Source: Vulcanimicrobiota bacterium (GTDB lineage: Bacteria > Vulcanimicrobiota > Vulcanimicrobiia > Vulcanimicrobiales > Vulcanimicrobiaceae). From it: a DNA stretch of 5,149 nt. Under the pieces are notes generated by a model. It was given only the letters and a program-made list of their open reading frames with translations. It had not been told where the DNA came from and made no database searches. The stretch covers positions 1 through 5,149 of the forward strand of contig PMUE01000155.1 in the NCBI GenBank assembly GCA_003167055.1. Direction: 5' to 3'. The translations under genes were made by a program, and so were the position numbers. Below, in pieces: positions 1 through 5,149 of this stretch (its first letter is position 1; each line of letters opens with the position of its first letter).

Positions 1-229
1 TGGCGTTTGCTTCGGCGTGAGTTGCTCGCTGGCAGTGACCGTTGACGATGATGCAACCGGCTTCCGAGCAGTGCGCGACGCCACGCGGCGCACCGTTGTA
101 GCCGGTGGTCAGGATGCGATGATCGCGCACCAGCACGGCGCCGACCGAGGCGCGCGGACAGGTCGCACGCGTTGCTACCGTGTGGGCGATTTCCATGAAG
201 TACTCGTCCCAACCGGGCCGCGGGCTCAT
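1..229 (-). CDS. dCMP deaminase (ComEB-like), N-terminal part, cut by left window edge
   Basis: Zinc-dependent cytosolic enzyme converting dCMP to dUMP, the precursor for thymidylate synthesis. Reading the minus strand from the ATG at 229-227 gives 76 codons without a stop before the window ends, so the C-terminal half is missing. Visible family landmarks are an N-terminal helix starting PGWDEYFMEIA, the segment RATCPRASVGAVLV (residues 21-34), the substrate-loop motif GYNGAPRG (43-50), a Cys/His-rich stretch with H53, C54, C59, H65 and C66, and the catalytic HAE motif (H71, E73), in which His binds zinc and Glu is the proton shuttle. The second zinc motif (PCxxC) would lie outside the window. 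The start codon overlaps the stop of upp in an ATGA, which implies co-transcription and probably translational coupling. A related CMP/dCMP deaminase-family protein is the alternative, but the N-terminal and Cys/His signature favours dCMP deaminase. Confidence 0.9.
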   Translation of the reverse strand, partial: MSPRPGWDEYFMEIAHTVATRATCPRASVGAVLVRDHRILTTGYNGAPRGVAHCSEAGCIIVNGHCQRATHAEANA

Positions 230-897
230 GCGTTGTGCACGCGTACCGCGGCTGGAACCGAGGTAAGACTGCCGAACATCCGATCGCCCGCGTCGCCCAG
301 TCCCGGAACGATGTAGGCGTGGTCGTTGAGACCGGCATCGAGCGCGGCGGCAAAGATGGATACCTGTGGATGCGCAGCGGCAATCCGCGCGACACCTTCG
401 GGTGCGGCAATGACGCATACGAACGTCAGCCGGCGCGCTCCGCGCTCAACGAGTGCATCGAGGGCTGCGACGCCGGAGTTGCCCGTTGCCAGCATCGGAT
501 CCAGCACGAACACGTGACGGTCTTCGAGTTCGGGCGGAACGTTCGCGTAATACGGAACCGCGCGCAGCGACTGCGGATCGCGATAAAAGCCCAAGTGCGC
601 AACGACCGCATCGTCGATGACGTCGAGAAATCCGGGTAATAGCCCAAGGCCGGCGCGCAGTACCGGCGCGACTACCGGACGCGTCGCAATACGACGCGCT
701 GTCGTCTCGATCAACGGCGTGACGATCGTCTCGTCGCGCATCGGCAGCGTGCGCGTCGCTTCGTATGCAAGAAACGCGCCAAGCTCTTCGATCAGCGCGC
801 GAAAGACGGGTGTCGGAGTTGAGCGATCGCGCAGTCGCGCAAGGCGATCGGCGACAGCTGGATGGTCGACAATGTGGAGGCTTTGGCTCCCGGGCAT
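226..897 (-). CDS. upp: Uracil phosphoribosyltransferase
   Basis: Cytosolic pyrimidine-salvage enzyme that joins uracil and PRPP to give UMP and pyrophosphate. The 223-residue product aligns by eye along its whole length with bacterial Upp (usually about 208 residues). Landmarks are LxYEAT (43-48), PVLRAGLG (78-85), FYRD (104-107), the PRPP-binding loop DPMLATGNS (133-141), the AAPEGV segment (164-169) and the uracil-binding end YIVPGLGDAGDRMFG (195-209). The family normally ends just after this last motif, so about 14 extra residues follow here. The ATG at 897-895 was chosen because family homology starts at LHIVDHPAV (residue 7 on) and no other start codon lies between. The open frame continues upstream to 975, but that part is antisense to the transporter and has no family similarity. 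No good Shine-Dalgarno site is visible; GGA lies about 7 nt upstream. The stop overlaps the next gene's ATG by ATGA. Confidence 0.95.
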   Translation of the reverse strand: MPGSQSLHIVDHPAVADRLARLRDRSTPTPVFRALIEELGAFLAYEATRTLPMRDETIVTPLIETTARRIATRPVVAPVLRAGLGLLPGFLDVIDDAVVAHLGFYRDPQSLRAVPYYANVPPELEDRHVFVLDPMLATGNSGVAALDALVERGARRLTFVCVIAAPEGVARIAAAHPQVSIFAAALDAGLNDHAYIVPGLGDAGDRMFGSLTSVPAAVRVHNA

Positions 898-913
898 GCA
901 AGTCCGGTTTGTT
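898..913. other. 16-bp interval between divergent start codons of upp and the MFS gene
   Basis: Only 16 bases lie between the upp ATG (897-895, minus) and the likely transporter ATG (914-916, plus). The palindrome GCATGC at 895-900 carries the upp start codon. There is no room for a full promoter or a normal leader for either gene. Each promoter must therefore lie inside the other gene's coding sequence, or the mRNAs are very short-leadered, or one annotated start is wrong. I see no convincing -35/-10 pair or Shine-Dalgarno site in or near the interval. A GGAGG at 876-880 is too far from either transporter start (15 nt from the ATG at 896, 33 nt from the one at 914). Confidence 0.5.
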
Positions 914-2407
914 ATGCGTGCGCGCGATACCTGGGTACTCGTGGCGACGATCGTCGGTTCCAGTCTTGCGTTCATCGACGGCGCGGTGGTTTCGCTCGCG
1001 CTTCCGGAAATCCAAAGCGAATTTCATGCCGGCGCCAGCGATGTAGCCTGGATCGTTGAGCTGTATACATTGGTGCTTGGCTCGCTGATGCTGCTCGGTG
1101 GCGCGCTCGGCGATCGATACGGGCGCAAGCGAGTTTTTATCGCGGGACTCGCGCTCTTCGCGCTTGGCTCGATCGGCTGCGCGTTCGCGTGGTCGATTCC
1201 CTCAATACTCACCGCGCGCACGCTCCAAGCCGTTGGCGGCATGCTCTTCGTTCCCGCTAGTCTTGCAATCCTCGGCGACCATTTTTCGGGTGACGCACGC
1301 GGGCGCGCGATTGCAGCGTGGTCCGCCTTCGGCTCGTTGACCTCGCTGCTTGGGCCGGCGCTGGGCGGCGTCCTCATCGATGCATTCGGATGGCGCTCCG
1401 TCTTTTGGATCAACGTACCGCTCGCGGCGTTTGTGATTGTTGTGGCGATGCGTCACATCAGCGAAAGCCGCGACGACCAGGCGCCAAAGGAGCTCGATTG
1501 GTTTGGGGCGGCGCTGGGAACGGCCGGCCTCGGCGCACTGACGTACGGGCTGATTCTTTCGAGCACCGCCGGCTGGCGCACGTTCGCGGTCGATGCCTCG
1601 ATGCTCGCCGGCGCCGCACTGCTCGTAGTGTTCGTCTATCACGAGCACCACACGCGTAATCCGCTCGTGCCGACCGACATCTTTCGCTCGCGCACGTTTG
1701 CGGTAATCAATCTCTCGACGCTTTTTTTGTACGGCGCGTTGAGCGCGGCGCTCTACGAGCTACCGTTTGTGATGATTCAATCCCACGGCTATTCCGCGCT
1801 GCAAGCGGCGCTCGGTATGTTGCCGTTTGGCATCTGCATCATCGTACTCGCGCGCTTCTCGCCGGGGTTTGCTAAACGATTCGGCGTGCGCAACGTGCTC
1901 ACCGTCGGGCCGGCGATCGTCGCGGTCGGATTCGTGCTGCTCGCCCTTCTCGCAGCGATGCCGTCGTACTGGGCCTCGTTCTTCCCGGGTCTTTTCGTTG
2001 CCGGCCTCGGGATGGGCATCACGGTCGCGCCACTTACCACCACGGTGATCAATGCAGCCGATCCGCGCCACGTCGGCGTTGCGTCGGGCATCAACAACGC
2101 CGTCTCGCGCCTCGCCGGATTGCTCGCGATCGCCGCGTTAACGATCGTGGTCACGAGCCTCTACTGGGCCTCGATGCAACGCTCGCTCGACGCGATGCAC
2201 GCCACGCCGTCGACACGGGCGGCTGCAACGGCGCAGCGCGACCTTTTAGGCGGCGCGCACTTTAAGAATCCGGCGCTGCAGCGCGATTCAATCGTCGCCT
2301 TTGAAGCGGGATTTAGCGGCGTGGCGCTCGCGTCTGCACTCTTCGCTGCGCTTGCCGCGCTCGCCGACCGGTTCGGTATCGACGAAACGAGGCTCCGGAC
2401 CGACTAG
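914..2407 (+). CDS. MFS transporter, DHA2 (EmrB/QacA-type, 14-helix) drug:H+ antiporter family
   Basis: Inner-membrane proton-driven efflux permease of 497 residues. TM1 carries the DHA2 signature with an acidic residue, LAFIDGAVVSLALPEI (18-33, D22). Motif A, GGALGDRYGRKRVF, lies at 62-75 in the loop between TM2 and TM3. R102 in LTARTLQAVGGM (99-110) is the motif B arginine. Motif C of antiporters, GPALGG (147-152), is followed by WRSVFWINVP (160-169). The second half has GVASGINNAVSRLAG (388-402), typical of the family. Hydrophobic segments continue to about residue 484, with a soluble loop near 420-460, consistent with 14 helices. The ATG at 914 was chosen because TM1 begins a few residues later; the ATG at 896 would add only six residues. 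The frame is open back to 617, but that stretch is antisense to upp. The stop TAG is nested with that of the convergent sulfosugar gene. Substrate is not predictable from sequence. Confidence 0.9.
   Translation: MRARDTWVLVATIVGSSLAFIDGAVVSLALPEIQSEFHAGASDVAWIVELYTLVLGSLMLLGGALGDRYGRKRVFIAGLALFALGSIGCAFAWSIPSILTARTLQAVGGMLFVPASLAILGDHFSGDARGRAIAAWSAFGSLTSLLGPALGGVLIDAFGWRSVFWINVPLAAFVIVVAMRHISESRDDQAPKELDWFGAALGTAGLGALTYGLILSSTAGWRTFAVDASMLAGAALLVVFVYHEHHTRNPLVPTDIFRSRTFAVINLSTLFLYGALSAALYELPFVMIQSHGYSALQAALGMLPFGICIIVLARFSPGFAKRFGVRNVLTVGPAIVAVGFVLLALLAAMPSYWASFFPGLFVAGLGMGITVAPLTTTVINAADPRHVGVASGINNAVSRLAGLLAIAALTIVVTSLYWASMQRSLDAMHATPSTRAAATAQRDLLGGAHFKNPALQRDSIVAFEAGFSGVALASALFAALAALADRFGIDETRLRTD
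2404..2407. other. Shared CTAG: nested convergent stop codons
   Basis: The MFS gene ends with TAG at 2405-2407 (plus) and sqdB ends with TAG at 2406-2404 (minus). The two stops lie in one palindromic tetranucleotide, so the genes overlap by 4 bp tail to tail. No space is left for an intergenic terminator. Transcripts of each gene must end inside the other, or be stopped by Rho or by polymerase collision. Confidence 0.9.
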
Positions 2408-3603
2408 CCGGCGCGCTCCTGCGCGTTCGCTTCGACCGTCCCGTGCACGGCCTCGCGCTTCCAGCGCACGGTCGGCATGATCTGGTCCCGATCGATCCGA
2501 GCACGATAGGTTTGCGCGCTCGAGATCATCGCCGCCACGATCTCATCGCCGAGTAGCACCGGCTCGAGACCGAGTGAAATCAGATTGTTGTTGAGCGAGC
2601 TATAGAAGTGCGCTTCACGCTCGACGCGCGGGTTTTCGACGTGTTCGATTTGCACCACGAGCCCAAGTTTTGCGCCGACACGCTGGACTAGACGCGCCAA
2701 ACTCAGCACGCTGAACGTCTGCGTGAACTGGTTGAACACGCGGAATGTTCCCGGCTGCGGCGGCGACTCCACCGCGAGTCCCACGCAGCGCGCCGTGTCG
2801 GTAATATTGAGAAACGCCCGCGTCTGGCCGCCGCGTCCGTACACGGTGAGCGGATGATCGAGTGCAGCTTGGACGCAGAACCGGTTGAGCGCACTTCCGA
2901 AGATCCCATCGTAGTCAAAACGGTTGATGAGCTCCGGATCCAGCGCTGTCTCTTCGGTGTGCAGGCCGTACACGACGCCTTGATTCAAATCGGTCGCGCA
3001 CAACCCCCAGACGCGGCACGCAAAGTAAATCTGATCGCTATCAGCGACTTTCGTGAGATGATAGAACGAGCCAATCTGTTTGGGAAACGGGAGCGTGTCG
3101 CGCCGGCCCTTGTGCTCGATCGTGATGAAGCCTTCTTCGATCTCGATATTGGGCGTACCGTACTCGCCCATCGTCCCAAGCTTGACCAAGTGCGCATCGG
3201 GCGCGTGTTCACGCATCGCCCAGAGCACGTTGAGATTGCCCAGCGTGTTGTTGATCATCGTCCGCGCTGCGTGGTCGCGATCGATCATCGAATATGGCGC
3301 GCTGCGCTGCTGACCAAAGTTGACGATGGCATCGGGTTGCGTTGCAATGATCGCGTCGCACAGCGCGACGTAATCGGTCGCGTCGGCCTCGAAGAATCGG
3401 ATCGCGCGTCCGCTGACATGCTCCCACGCGCGCAGGCGCTCCGGCATCGAACGAATCGGCGTCAACGTGGAGAGGCCGAGCTCACTGTCCCAACGGCGCC
3501 GCGCCAAACTATCGAGGATGGCGATGTCGTGACCGCGCGCCGAGAGGTGAAGGGCACTTGCCCAACCGCAATAGCCATCGCCGCCAATGATCAGGACGCG
3601 CAT
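2404..3603 (-). CDS. sqdB: UDP-sulfoquinovose synthase (SQD1/SqdB-type)
   Basis: NAD-dependent short-chain dehydrogenase/reductase-fold enzyme that converts UDP-glucose and sulfite to UDP-sulfoquinovose, the head-group donor for the sulfolipid SQDG and, in some archaea, for sulfated glycans. The 399-residue product matches plant and cyanobacterial SQD1 from end to end by recall. Landmarks are the Rossmann motif GGDGYCGWASALHLS (7-21), LGLSTLTPI (42-50), QRSAPYSMID (99-108), LVKLGTMGEYGTPN (139-152), YHLTKV (181-186), ATDLNQGVVYG (203-213), LNRFCVQAA (239-247), LTVYGRGGQTR (252-262), FRVFNQFT (287-294) and QIMPTVRWK (374-382). T144, Y181 and K185 fit the catalytic Thr/Tyr/Lys set of SQD1. It starts 13 nt inside the end of the upstream glycosyltransferase gene, with a weak GAAG eight bases before the ATG, so coupled translation is likely. 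There is no plastid-type transit sequence. Plant SQD1 reads FGEQRSAPYS where this has FGQQRSAPYS, a small difference close to the active site. Confidence 0.95.
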   Translation of the reverse strand: MRVLIIGGDGYCGWASALHLSARGHDIAILDSLARRRWDSELGLSTLTPIRSMPERLRAWEHVSGRAIRFFEADATDYVALCDAIIATQPDAIVNFGQQRSAPYSMIDRDHAARTMINNTLGNLNVLWAMREHAPDAHLVKLGTMGEYGTPNIEIEEGFITIEHKGRRDTLPFPKQIGSFYHLTKVADSDQIYFACRVWGLCATDLNQGVVYGLHTEETALDPELINRFDYDGIFGSALNRFCVQAALDHPLTVYGRGGQTRAFLNITDTARCVGLAVESPPQPGTFRVFNQFTQTFSVLSLARLVQRVGAKLGLVVQIEHVENPRVEREAHFYSSLNNNLISLGLEPVLLGDEIVAAMISSAQTYRARIDRDQIMPTVRWKREAVHGTVEANAQERAG

Positions 3604-4766
3604 AGTATCGACTTCAACCTTTCCCCGAACGACGTGAGATTATGTACTCTTGCCGCCGACAGCGCCGCCGCGCTGTAGGACGGCCAACGCGCCGGATCGA
3701 TCACCATTGAGATCGCGCGCGCAAGCGCAGCTTCGTCACCGCGCGGCGCGCACAAGCCCGCGTCGCCGACCCACTCCGGGATGCCGCCGACAGCATAAGC
3801 AACGGCGGGACGGCCGCGTGCCTGGGCTTCCGCACCGAGCAAGCCGTAGGGTTCGGGCCAGAGCGACGGCAGGACAACAGCATGCACGTCGTCGATGGCG
3901 CGGAGCAGCGCGTCGCCGTCGCACCACCCGAGCACGTCGAATCGTACGTTGAGACGCGCGGCCAGCTGCGCGCACTGCCCGAGCTCCGACGTCGCGCGAC
4001 CTGCGACGCGGAGCGCCGGACGGTTTTCGGGCGCGATCCGCCCGATCGCTCGTACCAGTGAACGCAGACCTTTTGAGGGCACGATGCGCCCCGCGAACAA
4101 CAGGCTGCGCTGCGCCGGCGGCGGTGCGATACGTTCGGCAACACTCCCGTCGGCGACGGGCGGCGGCAAGACGTGGATCCGCTCGGCGGCGACGCCGTTG
4201 CGCTCGCACGACCGCGCCATGTACTCCGATGACACGACGAACGCGTCGCAGTTGCGCGTCGCCACTGCCGTGCGTTCGCGGGCGCGAAGGCGCTTGAGCG
4301 TACGCGGCCGCGGTCCGAACACGCAGCCGTGCAGCAGCGAATTCACAAGACAAGCGCCACCCATCGCCGATTCACACGGGTGCGAAAAACTGGGGAACAG
4401 GCGATCGCCGTTCGGGCAGAAGACTCGATGATCGCGCACGTGCACGACGCATCGCCGTGCGCGCCGCGCCGCGTCCAGGACAGCCGAATCAAAGACGTTG
4501 GAGCACAGCACCGTGTCGATATCGTCGTCGCGGATCTCGCGGGCTATTTCATCGGCCGCGGCGCTTGACGGTTCGGCGTTCTCGTCGCCCCACGGAACGG
4601 CCCGCGCCGGTACGCCGAAGCGTTCGGGATCGGTCACTCGCCGCGCCAGCACACGGACGCGCATTCCGGCACGCTCTAATGCGGGAAGGTAGCGCTCCAT
4701 GGCCGATTCGGAGCCGCCCTCCGCACCGACAATATCGCAGAGGACGAGCAGACGTGACCCATCCAT
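3591..4766 (-). CDS. Family 4-type glycosyltransferase (GT-B fold), possible sulfoquinovosyl transferase
   Basis: Nucleotide-sugar-dependent retaining glycosyltransferase of 391 residues, probably cytosolic or loosely membrane-associated, with no signal peptide or transmembrane helix. The N-terminal domain opens with a Gly-rich loop, DIVGAEGGSES (11-21), and contains HVRDHRVFCPNGDRLF (109-124), equivalent to the 'HDYWLLCP' segment of many GT4 enzymes. Cysteines at 117, 131, 139 and 148 follow. The C-terminal donor domain has FAGRIVPSKGL (224-234), with the phosphate-contacting R227 and K232, and the EX7E motif EPYGLLGAE (305-313). It then reads AYAVGGIPEWV (323-333), a usual GT4 pattern. It overlaps sqdB by 13 nt, so the two genes are very probably one transcription unit, making UDP-sulfoquinovose the likeliest donor. 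I do not see the N-terminal features I expect of SqdX or SQD2, so the acceptor is uncertain. A general cell-surface polysaccharide transferase is the alternative. The ATG at 4766 has no strong ribosome site. Confidence 0.85.
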   Translation of the reverse strand: MDGSRLLVLCDIVGAEGGSESAMERYLPALERAGMRVRVLARRVTDPERFGVPARAVPWGDENAEPSSAAADEIAREIRDDDIDTVLCSNVFDSAVLDAARRARRCVVHVRDHRVFCPNGDRLFPSFSHPCESAMGGACLVNSLLHGCVFGPRPRTLKRLRARERTAVATRNCDAFVVSSEYMARSCERNGVAAERIHVLPPPVADGSVAERIAPPPAQRSLLFAGRIVPSKGLRSLVRAIGRIAPENRPALRVAGRATSELGQCAQLAARLNVRFDVLGWCDGDALLRAIDDVHAVVLPSLWPEPYGLLGAEAQARGRPAVAYAVGGIPEWVGDAGLCAPRGDEAALARAISMVIDPARWPSYSAAALSAARVHNLTSFGERLKSILCAS

Positions 4767-4834
4767 TCACGTCCATTTTGAGACGCGATAGCTGACGGAA
4801 TCCTGTGAATCAGGTTAGCTGTGAGCCTGCTTGC
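4767..4834. other. 68-bp gap between glyA and the glycosyltransferase, with short CCTG/CAGG inverted repeats
   Basis: This is the only sizeable non-coding stretch in the window. It holds CCTG at 4802-4805, CAGG at 4811-4814 and CCTG at 4826-4829, so the central CAGG could pair with either neighbour as a 4-bp stem. TAGCTG also occurs twice as a direct repeat. The stems are too short and lack a following T-run, so I do not call a terminator. On the minus strand a CAAAAT lies about 12 bases before the glycosyltransferase ATG without a matching -35 element, so a promoter is possible but not supported. Confidence 0.3.
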
Positions 4835-5149
4835 TTACGGAACGTCGAAACGCGAGGTGAGTTCGCGCACGCGTCCGTGCAGTTGCTCGACCTTCGTTTG
4901 GCTTTCGATATCGCCGAGCCCGTCGACCATGATGCGCGCAACTTCCCGGCACTCGTTGACGCCGAGTCCGCGCGCGCTAATGGCCGGCGTACCGATACGG
5001 ATGCCACTTGCGACCATCGGTTTTTGCTGATCGTAGGGGATCGCGTTTTTGTTCACGGTGATACCGATGCGATCGAGATATGCCTCAACCGCTTTGCCGG
5101 TCAGGCCTTTGACTGAAACGTCGACGAGCATCAGATGCGTGTCGGTGCC
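4835..5149 (-). CDS. glyA: Serine hydroxymethyltransferase, C-terminal 104 residues, cut by right window edge
   Basis: Pyridoxal-phosphate enzyme interconverting serine plus tetrahydrofolate with glycine plus 5,10-methylene-tetrahydrofolate, in the cytosol. Only the end of the small domain is visible. The fragment opens with GTDTHLMLVDV, matching the family's GGTDNHLxLVDL, then LTGKAVEAYLDRIGITVNKN, IPYD, and SGIRIGTPAISARG. The Arg of SGIRIGTP corresponds to the one that binds the substrate carboxylate (R363 in the E. coli enzyme). The reading frame is open from the window edge through the internal Met at 5131 to the TAA at 4837-4835, so that Met is not the start. About three quarters of the gene lies outside the window. 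It points into the glycosyltransferase gene 68 bp downstream on the same strand, so read-through into the sulfosugar pair is possible. Confidence 0.95.
   Translation of the reverse strand, partial: GTDTHLMLVDVSVKGLTGKAVEAYLDRIGITVNKNAIPYDQQKPMVASGIRIGTPAISARGLGVNECREVARIMVDGLGDIESQTKVEQLHGRVRELTSRFDVP

Noticed and set aside
617..913. Long N-terminal extension of the MFS reading frame (99 residues before the ATG at 914)
   Set aside because: It is Arg/Ser-rich with no family similarity, lies wholly antisense to the conserved part of upp, and TM1 homology begins only after 914.
898..975. Upstream extension of upp to a Met at 975
   Set aside because: The extra 26 residues match nothing in Upp and are antisense to TM1 of the transporter; the ATG at 897 gives a family-length N-terminus.
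446..1027. 193-codon minus-strand open frame overlapping upp and the start of the transporter
   Set aside because: Its Arg-rich composition is typical of a frame-shifted shadow, and it overlaps two well-supported genes.
2854..3678. 274-codon plus-strand open frame opposite sqdB
   Set aside because: It is the antisense shadow of a strongly conserved gene; long antisense frames are expected in GC-rich DNA, and the translation shows no domain I recognise.
3736..4353. 205-codon minus-strand frame inside the glycosyltransferase gene
   Set aside because: Same strand but a different frame from a well-supported GT4 protein; composition is almost entirely Arg and Ala.
4802..4829. Rho-independent terminator after glyA
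   Set aside because: The possible stems are only 4 bp and no T-run follows on the minus strand.
1..5149. An undescribed defence, CRISPR or mobile system
   Set aside because: All six frames that hold up are housekeeping, transport or sulfosugar genes; I see no repeats with regular spacing, transposase, integrase, tRNA or toxin-antitoxin pair.

Overview
The window comes from a GC-rich bacterial chromosome with very tight gene packing. It holds six protein genes, two of them cut by the window edges, and almost no non-coding DNA. Nothing in it fixes the taxon. The glyA, upp and dCMP deaminase trio is housekeeping nucleotide and one-carbon metabolism, often clustered in Gram-positive and related lineages. 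I lean towards a GC-rich member of a Terrabacteria-type phylum (Eremiobacterota, Chloroflexota or Actinomycetota-like), with low confidence. I see no RNA genes, insertion sequences, CRISPR arrays or phage genes.

Layout from left to right. The N-terminal 76 codons of a dCMP deaminase lie on the minus strand and run off the left edge. Its start codon overlaps the stop of upp (uracil phosphoribosyltransferase, minus strand) in an ATGA. Only 16 bp separate the upp start from the start of a plus-strand 14-helix-type (DHA2) drug/H+ antiporter of the major facilitator superfamily. That transporter converges on a minus-strand gene, and the two stop codons share the palindrome CTAG. The converging gene is a clear SQD1/SqdB-type UDP-sulfoquinovose synthase. 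A family 4 glycosyltransferase lies upstream of it on the same strand with a 13-nt overlap. After a 68-bp gap, the C-terminal 104 residues of serine hydroxymethyltransferase (glyA, minus strand) reach the right edge.

The most notable part is the middle. A two-gene sulfosugar cassette (glycosyltransferase, then UDP-sulfoquinovose synthase) and a divergently read MFS transporter sit between glyA and upp, which are direct or near neighbours in many genomes. The synthase should make UDP-sulfoquinovose from UDP-glucose and sulfite. The coupled glycosyltransferase is the obvious candidate to transfer the sulfosugar onward, but its sequence does not look like the classical SqdX/SQD2 sulfolipid synthase. 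The acceptor (diacylglycerol or a surface glycan) is therefore open. The two outer genes, upp and the deaminase, serve pyrimidine salvage and dUMP supply. glyA supplies the methylene-tetrahydrofolate that thymidylate synthesis consumes, so the flanks make functional sense together and the middle block looks inserted.
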